Assembly: GCA_026710085.1 (NCBI GenBank)
Contig: JAPORT010000005.1
Span: forward strand, 1 to 64,000
Reading direction: 5' to 3'
From: Flavobacteriaceae bacterium
GTDB taxonomy: Bacteria; Bacteroidota; Bacteroidia; Flavobacteriales; Flavobacteriaceae
Length of the DNA stretch: 64,000 nt
Part shown: one piece after another, positions 28,351 to 36,061 of the stretch
Numbering within the stretch: position 1 is the stretch's first letter
Layout of the letters: every line of letters starts with the position of its first letter
Made by a program: the position numbers and the translations under genes
The notes under the pieces: generated by a model
What the model saw: the letters and a program-made list of their open reading frames with translations, nothing else
Databases searched by the model: none
What the model was told of the DNA's origin: nothing

Positions 28351-29507
28351 ATAAAGTTGATAAACTAATTTCAGAACTTTCTCCAAATGGAATAGAGTAT
28401 ATTTCCTTGAAAGAAGTTGCTTCTATAAATCGTGGAAAAAGAGTTACGAAAAATCAGCTTAACAACAAATACAAAATTCCTGTTTATAGTGGTGGAGTGA
28501 CGCCTATGGGATATTATACTGAATATAATCAACAAGCAAATACAACAACGGTAGTAAAATATGGAACTGCAGGTTTTGTAAACTTTATCGAAGAATCGTT
28601 TTGGGCTAACGATGTGTGTTACTGTATTAAACCATTAGAAAAAGAGATATTGAATAAAAAGTTCTTGTTTTATTATCTAAAGAGTAAACAAAATTTGCTT
28701 CAATCTCTTAAAATTGATGCGACCCCTGCTCATCTGCCGACTGACGTGATTAAAAACTTTGAGATTCCCACCCCCCCCCTGAAAATTCAGGAGGAAATAG
28801 TAAGAATTTTAGACAAGTTCACGGAACTTGAGGCGGAACTTGAGGCGGAACTTGAGGCTCGTAAAAAACAATATGAATATTATCGAAATGCTCTTTTGAC
28901 ATTCGATAATAAAAACGGGGGGGGGCAAATAACATGGACAACTTTAGGAGAAATCGGCAAGACTTCAATGTGTAGACGTATTTTCAAAAATCAAACAACG
29001 GAAAAAGGTGAAATCCCCTTTTATAAAATCAGCACTTTTGGAAAAAAAGCAAATTCGTTTATTTCATATAAACTTTATAATAAATATCGAAACAATTATT
29101 CATTCCCCAAAAAAGGCGATGTCCTAATCTCAGCATCTGGCACTATCGGTCGTACAATAATATATGATGGAAAGCCTGCTTATTTTCAAGATTCAAATAT
29201 CGTTTGGATTGATAACGATCAAAAAAAAGTGCTAAATAAGTTTTTATACTATTTCTATTCAACTGTAAGATGGAATACTCAAGGAGGAACTATTAAAAGA
29301 CTATATAACAGTAAGCTAGAGTCTGTTAAAATTCCAATCCCACCAATTTCATTACAGAAGCATATCGTATCGATTCTCGACGAGTTCTATACTCTTGCAA
29401 ATGACCTTTCCATAGGCATCCCTGCGGAACAAAAGGCAAGAAAAAAGCAGTACGAATACTATCGTCATGAACTACTGACCTTCAAAAATCAGGGGGGGGG
29501 TAATTGA
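28347..29507 (+). CDS. hsdS: Type I specificity subunit, first gene (modules 1 and 2), phase-variable
   Basis: 386 residues with two target-recognition modules. Module 1 (1-150) ends in PTPPLKIQEEIVRIL and a spacer with three ELEA repeats (160-171), then ARKKQYEYYRNALLTF and a glycine run (191-193) encoded by nine G. Module 2 follows (FYKISTFG, LISASGTIGR, IPIPPISLQ), with ARKKQYEYYRHELLTF and a second nine-G run three bases before the TGA. With nine G the first run keeps modules 1 and 2 in one frame; eight or ten G give a stop within 2 to 16 codons. With eight G in the second run the frame would continue into the next hsdS gene. This resembles NgoAV of Neisseria gonorrhoeae. Confidence 0.93.
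   Translation: MNKVDKLISELSPNGIEYISLKEVASINRGKRVTKNQLNNKYKIPVYSGGVTPMGYYTEYNQQANTTTVVKYGTAGFVNFIEESFWANDVCYCIKPLEKEILNKKFLFYYLKSKQNLLQSLKIDATPAHLPTDVIKNFEIPTPPLKIQEEIVRILDKFTELEAELEAELEARKKQYEYYRNALLTFDNKNGGGQITWTTLGEIGKTSMCRRIFKNQTTEKGEIPFYKISTFGKKANSFISYKLYNKYRNNYSFPKKGDVLISASGTIGRTIIYDGKPAYFQDSNIVWIDNDQKKVLNKFLYYFYSTVRWNTQGGTIKRLYNSKLESVKIPIPPISLQKHIVSILDEFYTLANDLSIGIPAEQKARKKQYEYYRHELLTFKNQGGGN
28771..28779 (+). repeat. C9 homopolymer in hsdS module 1
   Basis: Nine C in the codons for Thr-Pro-Pro-Leu (TPPL). The other three modules use mixed Pro codons at this place. Long enough for slippage; any change not a multiple of three would break module 1. Confidence 0.8.
28824..28859 (+). repeat. 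Three 12-bp in-frame repeats (GAACTTGAGGCG) in the hsdS spacer
   Basis: Three units, the last ending GCT instead of GCG, encode ELEA three times between module 1 and its conserved helix. In EcoR124I/EcoR124II the number of 12-bp TAEL repeats at the equivalent place sets the spacing of the recognised half-sites. Confidence 0.85.
28917..28925 (+). repeat. G9 homopolymer between hsdS modules 1 and 2
   Basis: Nine G coding Gly-Gly-Gly after the ALLTF helix. In frame now. Eight G would read GGC AAA TAA and ten G would stop at TAG 16 codons on, so slippage gives a single-module protein. Confidence 0.85.
29492..29500 (+). repeat. G9 homopolymer at the end of the first hsdS gene
   Basis: Current length gives GGT AAT TGA and ends HsdS. 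Ten G give an immediate TAA. Eight (or eleven) G put the frame into the second hsdS gene through VIDIDLKHL, making a four-module protein. Confidence 0.85.
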
Positions 29508-29514
29508 TATTGAC

Positions 29515-30672
29515 TTGAAACATCTATCAGACATTTATACTGGGAAACAATTGAATAGGTCCGTTTTGATGATGAATGGAAAATACCCTGTTCTCAATGG
29601 TGGGATCTATTCTTCTGGACGGTATGATGAATACAATACAGAAGCGGATACCATTACCATTAGTCAAGGAGGAGCTTCAGCGGGTCATGTGAATTATATG
29701 CAAGAAAAATTCTGGGCAAATGCTCATTGCTATGTGGTGAAACCGAATAAAAATTTCATCTCCAATCGATTCCTTTACTATGTCCTAAAAAATGGACAAG
29801 AGAAACTAATGAAGGCGAAAAAAGGAGCTGGCATTCCTGGATTATCTAAAGATGTAGTTGGTAAACTTAAAATACCAGTGCCACCTATTTCACAACAAAA
29901 TCAGATTGTTTCCATTCTGGATCAATTCGACAAGCTAACGACTGATCTATCTACTGGACTACCTGCAGAGCAAAATGCAAGAAGAAAACAGTATGAATAC
30001 TATCGCAATGAACTACTAACTTTCAAAAATCGTGGGGGGGGGGCAGTTGAATATAAAGAATTGAGAGAATTAGGATATTTCTTTAGTGGTCTGAGAGGAA
30101 AAACGAAAAATGATTTTTCTAATGGAGATGTAAAATACATCTCGTATAAGAATGTGTTTCATAACATGGAAATTGATACGGAAAATATCACATCGTTTGT
30201 CAAAGTTGGTGCGAATGAAAATCAAAATCAAGTGCAATATGGTGATGTCATTTTCACAAGTTCTTCAGAAACATCAGAAGATTGTGGCATGTCTTCGGTG
30301 GTAACTGATGAAGTCAACCATGCATTGTATTTGAATAGTTTTTGCTTTGGTTTTCGTTTAAGTGATGCATACCAATTTTACCCTAAATTTTTAAAACACT
30401 ATTTAAGAAGTAAGCATTTTAGAAAACAAATCAAAAAATCGGTTAGCGGAGTCACCCGATTTAATATTTCAAAACAACGATTTGCAAAAATCAAGATTCC
30501 CATGCCGCCAATGTCACAACAAATTATTAAAGCTTCCATTTTAGAAGAGTTTGATACGCTCATCAATGATTTATCTATGGGATTACCTACTGAAATAAAA
30601 TCAAGAAAAAAGCAATACGAATTCTATCGTGATAAACTATTAACGTTCAAAGAAAAACCGAGTGAGCACTAA
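29515..30672 (+). CDS. hsdS: Type I specificity subunit, second gene (modules 3 and 4), phase-variable
   Basis: 385 residues from a TTG at 29515; no ATG or GTG is available at the natural module start, and the first ATG (29567) would remove part of the module. Module 3 shows ISQGGASAGHVNYM, IPVPPISQQ and ARRKQYEYYRNELLTFKN, then a glycine run (about 174-176) encoded by ten G. Module 4 follows, with IPMPPMSQQ and SRKKQYEFYRDKLLTF near the C-terminus. The weak start and the frame link through the upstream G run suggest that it may be translated mainly as an extension of the first hsdS gene. It overlaps hsdR by 11 bases. Confidence 0.9.
   Translation: MKHLSDIYTGKQLNRSVLMMNGKYPVLNGGIYSSGRYDEYNTEADTITISQGGASAGHVNYMQEKFWANAHCYVVKPNKNFISNRFLYYVLKNGQEKLMKAKKGAGIPGLSKDVVGKLKIPVPPISQQNQIVSILDQFDKLTTDLSTGLPAEQNARRKQYEYYRNELLTFKNRGGGAVEYKELRELGYFFSGLRGKTKNDFSNGDVKYISYKNVFHNMEIDTENITSFVKVGANENQNQVQYGDVIFTSSSETSEDCGMSSVVTDEVNHALYLNSFCFGFRLSDAYQFYPKFLKHYLRSKHFRKQIKKSVSGVTRFNISKQRFAKIKIPMPPMSQQIIKASILEEFDTLINDLSMGLPTEIKSRKKQYEFYRDKLLTFKEKPSEH
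30034..30043 (+). repeat. G10 homopolymer between hsdS modules 3 and 4
   Basis: Ten G after LLTFKNR, reading Gly-Gly-Gly-Ala in frame. Nine G would reach TGA seven codons after the run and eleven G would reach TGA two codons after it. It lies at the same module position as the other two G runs. Confidence 0.85.
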
Positions 30673-33600
30673 ATACAACATCGTTGCATTAAATCCTCAA
30701 AGCACTGTTGTCTCTGAATATGATTCAGAAAAAGATCGAAGTACGAAGTATCAATCAGAGTACGAACTTGAAAAATCTTTTATTCAACAACTTCAAGCGC
30801 AAGCCTATGAATATGTGCCAATCAAAAATGAAGAGGGTTTAAAAAAGAATTTGAGAATGCAACTAGAAAAACTCAATGATTATCAATTCAGTAATAAAGA
30901 ATGGAAATGGTTTTTTGATTCATATATATCAAACAAAAATCAAGGAATTAAAGAAAAGACAAATGTCATTCAAGAGGATTACATTAAAATATTAACACGC
31001 GATGATGGAACAACCAAAAACATTCGATTAATTCAAAAAGATAATATTCATGATAATTATCTACAAGTCATCAATCAATATGAGGCAAACGAGGGAAAAA
31101 GGAAAAATAGATATGATGTGACGATTTTAGTCAATGGACTCCCCTTAGTCCATGTTGAATTAAAAAAAAGAGGTTCTTTATTAAGAGAAGCCTTCAACCA
31201 AATTAACCGTTATCAAAGAGAAAGTTTTTGGTCAGAATCGGGTTTGTTTGAATATGTTCAACTCTTTGTCATATCTAATGGTACTCAAACCAAATATTAT
31301 AGCAACACCACGCGATCGATTCACCTAAAAGGATCTTCTAGATTAGGAAAGGACGTAAAATCAAGAAGCAATAGTTACGAATTCACAAGTTGGTGGACTG
31401 ACGAAAAAAACAATCATATCAGAGATTTAATGTGTTTTGCAGAAACATTTTTTGCAAAGCATACTCTTTTAAGCATCTTAACACGTTACTGTGTTTATAC
31501 TTCTGAAGAAGAGTTATTGGTCATGCGTCCCTATCAAATAGCAGCCACCGAACATATTTTAAGACGCATTGAAATAAGCGCCAATTATAAAAAATATGGA
31601 ACCATTGATGCTGGAGGATATATCTGGCATACAACAGGATCTGGTAAAACATTAACAAGTTTTAAAACAGCACAATTGGCTTGTAAGTTGCCTGATTTGG
31701 AAAAGATTCTTTTCGTTGTCGATCGTAAGGACCTAGATTATCAAACAATGAAAGAATACGATAAGTTTCAAAAGGGAGCCGCTAATGGCAATGCTAGCAC
31801 CAAAATTCTTACAACACAATTTGAAAATCCCCAAGCAAGGATCATCATTACCACCATTCAAAAGCTTGATCGATTTATCAAAAAGAATGCAAAACACTCC
31901 ATTTTCAAAAAACATGTTGTCATCATCTTTGATGAGTGCCATCGATCTCAATTTGGTAGTATGCACCAAAAAATAGTTCAAGCTTTCAAGAAGTACCATT
32001 TGTTTGGTTTTACGGGAACGCCTATTTTTCCTGTCAATGCCCCCTCCAGTAGTAAAACGTTATTCAAAACTACGGAGCAAGTTTTTGGGAGTCGATTGCA
32101 CTCTTACACTGTTGTTAATGCCATTACGGATGAAAATGTGTTGCCCTTTAAAGTTGATTGGGTTCAAACATTTCGTGAAGAGGAAAGAATCGAAAACAAT
32201 AAAGTACCTGATATTGATCGAGAAGCGGCTCTGAATTCACCTAAAAGACATTCAAAAATTGTAGACTATATCCTGAAACAATTTAACCAAAAGACCAAAC
32301 GAAACGCAACATATAAATTAAGCAGTCGAAGACTCAAAGGATTCAACTCCCTTTTTGCTGTTTCATCAATCGATGCTGCTAAAAAATACTATCAAGTTTT
32401 TCAATCAAAAATGAAGACCCTACCTAGTGATAAAAAACTAAAGATAGCCTTAATCTACAGCTATAACGTCAATGAAAATGATGACAACCATGATGGGCTT
32501 ATTGATGAAAACCTTGAAAACACAGAATTTTTAGAGCAAGGATCACGTGATTTTTTGGATGATGCCATCCAAGATTATAATGCCTTGTTCAAGACATCAT
32601 TTGATACATCATCAGAAAAATTTCAGAACTATTATAAAGACGTCAGTCAAAGAGTCAAAGAAAGGGAAATCGATTTATTGATTGTGGTGAACACGTTTCT
32701 CACTGGATTTGACGCGAAAACTTTGAATACGCTTTGGCTTGATAAGAATCTCAGATTACATGGCTTGATGCAAGCATTTTCAAGAACAAATCGAATTTTA
32801 AACAGAATTAAAAACTTTGGAAATATTGTGAGTTTCAGAAATCTCGAAAAGTCAACAAATGAAGCCATTGCTCTATTTGGTGATGAAAAAGCCAAAGGAA
32901 TTGTCTTACTGAAAAAGTATCAAGACTACTACGATGGATATACCGAAAATAACAAAGAATTTGAAGGATATAAATCAGTCGTTGAAAAAATCCTTTCACT
33001 ATTTCCCTTAAAAAGACAAATCATCGGCGAACAAAACGAAAAGGACTTCATTTTACTTTTTAACAAACAATTGAAATTGAAAAATGTTCTTGAAACTTTT
33101 GATGAGTTTTCTGGAAATGAAATTCTATCGGAAAGAGACCAACGAGATTATCAAAGCATCTACCTCGACTTGTATCAAAAGCATAGAAAAAAAGGAGAAA
33201 CTGATGTTGAAAACATTAACGATGATTTGATTTTTGAAATTGAATTAATAAAACAAGTCGATATTAATGTGGACTATATCTTAGATATGGTTAAAAAATA
33301 TCACGAAAAACACACTCGAGATAAACATCACAGATTAAGTATTGAAAAGGCCATCAATTCTAGTGTTTCTCTAAGAAATAAAAAAGATTTAATTATGGAA
33401 TTTATTGATCATCTGAATGTCCAATCAGATATTGACAAAGATTGGCCAGTATTTGTTGAACAAAAGTGGAGTCAAGAACTAGATGCAATCATCGAAAAAG
33501 AAAATTTAAAACGAAACTGCACCTACGAATTTATGATAGAGGGTTTCAAAAATGGATTCATCTCAAGTACCGGAACATCAATGTCCAAATGCTTGCCCCC

Positions 33601-33739
33601 TATGTCTCGATTCGATCCCGCAGCAGGTAGAAGAGAAAAAAAAGAGTTAGTACATGCTGAACTGTCGAATCACTTTGAAAAGTTTCAAGATATTACAGGA
33701 GACTCTGTATTGGAAAACATTGAAAATCAATACTTATAG
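30662..33739 (+). CDS. hsdR: Type I restriction endonuclease / translocase subunit
   Basis: 1025 residues from GTG 30662. N-terminal nuclease domain of the PD-(D/E)xK type, with Asp152 (RYDVTI) and E166-L-K168 (VELKK). SF2 motor with Walker A TTGSGKT (about 324-330), DECH box (424-427), motif III FGFTGTPIF and motif VI region LMQAFSRTNRIL. The C-terminal helical part binds the methylase core. No frameshift. Together with hsdM and hsdS it makes a complete system that can cut unmodified DNA and translocate. Confidence 0.96.
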   Translation: MSTKYNIVALNPQSTVVSEYDSEKDRSTKYQSEYELEKSFIQQLQAQAYEYVPIKNEEGLKKNLRMQLEKLNDYQFSNKEWKWFFDSYISNKNQGIKEKTNVIQEDYIKILTRDDGTTKNIRLIQKDNIHDNYLQVINQYEANEGKRKNRYDVTILVNGLPLVHVELKKRGSLLREAFNQINRYQRESFWSESGLFEYVQLFVISNGTQTKYYSNTTRSIHLKGSSRLGKDVKSRSNSYEFTSWWTDEKNNHIRDLMCFAETFFAKHTLLSILTRYCVYTSEEELLVMRPYQIAATEHILRRIEISANYKKYGTIDAGGYIWHTTGSGKTLTSFKTAQLACKLPDLEKILFVVDRKDLDYQTMKEYDKFQKGAANGNASTKILTTQFENPQARIIITTIQKLDRFIKKNAKHSIFKKHVVIIFDECHRSQFGSMHQKIVQAFKKYHLFGFTGTPIFPVNAPSSSKTLFKTTEQVFGSRLHSYTVVNAITDENVLPFKVDWVQTFREEERIENNKVPDIDREAALNSPKRHSKIVDYILKQFNQKTKRNATYKLSSRRLKGFNSLFAVSSIDAAKKYYQVFQSKMKTLPSDKKLKIALIYSYNVNENDDNHDGLIDENLENTEFLEQGSRDFLDDAIQDYNALFKTSFDTSSEKFQNYYKDVSQRVKEREIDLLIVVNTFLTGFDAKTLNTLWLDKNLRLHGLMQAFSRTNRILNRIKNFGNIVSFRNLEKSTNEAIALFGDEKAKGIVLLKKYQDYYDGYTENNKEFEGYKSVVEKILSLFPLKRQIIGEQNEKDFILLFNKQLKLKNVLETFDEFSGNEILSERDQRDYQSIYLDLYQKHRKKGETDVENINDDLIFEIELIKQVDINVDYILDMVKKYHEKHTRDKHHRLSIEKAINSSVSLRNKKDLIMEFIDHLNVQSDIDKDWPVFVEQKWSQELDAIIEKENLKRNCTYEFMIEGFKNGFISSTGTSMSKCLPPMSRFDPAAGRREKKELVHAELSNHFEKFQDITGDSVLENIENQYL

Positions 33740-34223
33740 ATGCTCTTCAAAGGATTATCAAAAAGATGTTATGAGATTGTGAGAGGGTACTTCATATACA
33801 ATTCAGATAATAAGTGATCTATAGCATACAATGAACACTTCGTAACTAATTCAATGAATCAAGGCGATATCTGTGACAGCCAAAATCATTAGAGCAATTT
33901 ATTTTAAGGTCTCGACGAAATAGCAACTATCTTTTTTGAACGACCTACTGTTTTTCGACGATTTCTTAATTTATATTTAGGTGTTAAACTCAATGAGAAG
34001 TCATGTTCAACTTTAAAGGAAATTGTCGTATTTATCAGATTCTATTGGTAATAGTAATACATAAAGCCCACTCTTTTGGAATTTTAATTTCTAATGAAAA
34101 TCTGGACTTGCTCCAATCATTTTTTGCTGAAGAAAAAAGAATTTTACTTACATAATTGGGAATAATATTACAATGTATGTAACATTTAATTATTTTTGTC
34201 ACCAAAGTAAAAGTCTTTTTATA
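33740..34223. other. Non-coding stretch between hsdR and the HigBA genes
   Basis: 484 bases of AT-rich DNA. A reverse open frame (34035-34229) has no recognisable content. A plus-strand piece near 34095-34150 reads ENLDLLQSFFAEEKRI before a stop and could be a gene remnant, but is too short to name. Confidence 0.35.
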
Positions 34224-34520
34224 GTGCATGTGGTCTCTTTCAGAAGACTTAGAGAATATTTTTTAAAAGAACCAAATGCAAAAGGAGCACTTAAAGAATG
34301 GTTCAAAAAGACAAAGAATGCTGAATGGAAAAGTTTTTCTGATTTAAAAAATACATTCAACTCAGCCGATAGCGTTGGGAATAAAAGGTACGTGATAAAT
34401 ATTAAAGGAAATCACTACAGAGTTGTTGTCATCATTTTGTTTAGAATACAACGAGTTTACATACGATGGGTTGGTCGTCACAAAGATTATAATGAATTAA
34501 AGAGTATAAATACACTATAG
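34224..34520 (+). CDS. higB: HigB-type mRNA interferase toxin
   Basis: 98 residues from GTG 34224; an upstream ATG at 34173 would add residues unlike the family. HigB/RelE-fold features: VVSFRRLREYF at the start, ALKEWFKKTKNAEWKSFSDL, the VGNKRYVINIKGNHYRVVV strand pair and the closing VYIRWVGRHKDYN. These toxins cut translated mRNA on ribosomes. Toxin first, antitoxin four bases later, is the classic higBA order. Confidence 0.88.
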   Translation: MHVVSFRRLREYFLKEPNAKGALKEWFKKTKNAEWKSFSDLKNTFNSADSVGNKRYVINIKGNHYRVVVIILFRIQRVYIRWVGRHKDYNELKSINTL

Positions 34521-34524
34521 TACG

Positions 34525-34884
34525 ATGAAAATAATTACGCAAAGAGAGTATGCAGAAGCCAATCTTCGATTGGAAAAACTATTAAAACAAATTAGGGATG
34601 ACACGATTGAAAACTCCGCTTTTAGTAAAGAATTGATTCAGTTGAGTAATATCGTCGAACAATACGAAGAAAAACATTTCCCAATAGAATCCCCTACTTT
34701 AAAGGAAATGATTGAACTTCGTATGTTCGAAATGGGATTAAAAAGAAAGGATTTGGCTAAACTATTAAATACGAGCCCCTCAAGAATTAGTGAATACTTG
34801 AATGGCAAACGAGAAATCACCTTGAAAATCGCAAAGTCTCTACATAAAAAATTAAACATTGATGGCGATCTTATTTTGAAATAG
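34525..34884 (+). CDS. higA: HigA-type antitoxin with HTH domain
   Basis: 119 residues. The C-terminal helix-turn-helix (about 70-119) shows MIELRMFEMGLKRKDLAKLL and SPSRISEYLNGKREITLKIA. The N-terminal helical part should contact the toxin. HigA binds the operon promoter and neutralises HigB. This is the only TA pair in the second tract whose two genes both look undamaged apart from AbiE. Confidence 0.9.
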   Translation: MKIITQREYAEANLRLEKLLKQIRDDTIENSAFSKELIQLSNIVEQYEEKHFPIESPTLKEMIELRMFEMGLKRKDLAKLLNTSPSRISEYLNGKREITLKIAKSLHKKLNIDGDLILK

Positions 34885-35181
34885 TCAGTACCGATTGATT
34901 CATTTTTAAGTTTTAACCGTGTGAACAAAAAATCGACCCCACCCCAATCAGATTAAACTCGGGGTTGTCATTATATCGTGAGTGCTACGGGAGTTCGTTA
35001 AACTTGAGTAAAATGGATTTTTTAATCCTAGTAAAGGTTCTTAGGCGATTTGGAAATGAAAGCCTAGTTAAAAAACAGTATAAATCAAAAATACAACTTA
35101 TCCAAAGTGCAAATGCGTTGATTTAAAAACAGTTATTTGATAAATTCATTTGTAAGGCTATTACTAAACAAGTTTTATTCT
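34885..35181. other. Non-coding stretch after higA
   Basis: No gene. A CCCC...GGGG pair around 34950-34975 could form a weak hairpin but has no T run. The end carries the upstream region of the next MNT gene. Confidence 0.35.
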
Positions 35182-35481
35182 ATGCTTACCAAAAAACAAA
35201 AAAGCATTATTATCGAAGCAATGAAGCCTTTGAAACCGACAAAAATTGGTGTCTTTGGTTCGTATGCTAGAAATGAAGAGAATGAACATAGTGATATCGA
35301 TTTGCTCTATTCATTTGACAGTGATTATGGCCTAATTGAAATCTTAGATCTTAAAGAGTTGCTAGAGAAAAAATTAAATCGACATGTGGATCTTGTTCCT
35401 TTCCATACAAAATCAATTCTAGATGAGTTTATTCAAAATGATATAAAAGTTTTTTTTAATGAAAAAACATTCGAGAAATAA
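35182..35481 (+). CDS. MNT-domain nucleotidyltransferase antitoxin, intact active site
   Basis: 99 residues from ATG 35182; the frame is open further upstream, but this start matches the sibling genes. The catalytic layout is complete: GSYAR (26-30), SDID (Asp38, Asp40) and the third acid Asp70 in HVDLVPF. MntA-type antitoxins silence HEPN toxins by adding AMP to a tyrosine near the RX4HXY motif. Of the five MNT genes in the window this is the only one that is both open and complete. Its HEPN partner, overlapping by 23 bases, has a stop codon at exactly that tyrosine position. Confidence 0.88.
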   Translation: MLTKKQKSIIIEAMKPLKPTKIGVFGSYARNEENEHSDIDLLYSFDSDYGLIEILDLKELLEKKLNRHVDLVPFHTKSILDEFIQNDIKVFFNEKTFEK

Positions 35482-35854
35482 TGTTCTCTATGGATTAAAA
35501 CACATTAAAGAAAAAATTGATCGGGTTATTGAGAAATCTAAAGACTGTGAACGTTTAGAAGTTCTGGAATCTGATTCAGATTTACAGGATATTTTAATTA
35601 GAAACTTTGAAGTGATTGGTGAGGCGTCTAATAATATTAGCGAGGACTATATAATAAGAAATAGCAATGTTAATTGGAGAAAGTTGATAAGTATGAGGCA
35701 TATTTTAATCCATCAATAGGATAAAATAGATTATAACATTTGGAAAGCAATCAAGGTGGATATTCCAATTCTAGAAAGGCAAATCAGCCAACTGATTGAA
35801 ATAGAAAAATCTAAAAGTCGAAATATCAATGATGATGATGGAATAAGTTATTGA
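35459..35854 (+). pseudogene. HEPN toxin gene with an amber codon at the conserved tyrosine
   Basis: ATG 35459; 86 codons to a TAG at 35717-35719, then the same frame continues DKIDYNIWKAIKVDIPILER to TGA at 35852. The residues before the stop are RHILIHQ, so R-x4-H is present and the stop replaces the Y of RX4HXY. A single base change from TAT or TAC would cause it. The truncated product lacks the C-terminal helices and is probably inactive. Confidence 0.85.
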
Positions 35855-36061
35855 AAATCGAGCATCTAAAGATTTTAGTACCATCAGTAAAATAACTTCG
35901 AGCATTTCTAATCTGAAATGGAAGCCTCCATTTTTCTTAAAGTTCGAAACTTAAAATGAATCAATCGATAAACACGAGATTATTTCCTTGGATTGTATCT
36001 TTCCTCTGATTGATGCGAATTTGTATTACAGGTGGTAGTGGTTATTGATTTTTATAATATG

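Noticed and set aside
28347..30672. Invertible hsdS shufflon as in other Bacteroidota
   Set aside because: All modules point the same way, no inverted repeats or recombinase gene were seen, and the homopolymer runs give a simpler mechanism.
35717..35719. Possible recoding of TAG as an amino acid (stop readthrough) in the HEPN gene
   Set aside because: Other interruptions in sibling genes are TAA, TAG and frameshifts, so simple decay explains them all. Nothing else in the window points to a changed code.
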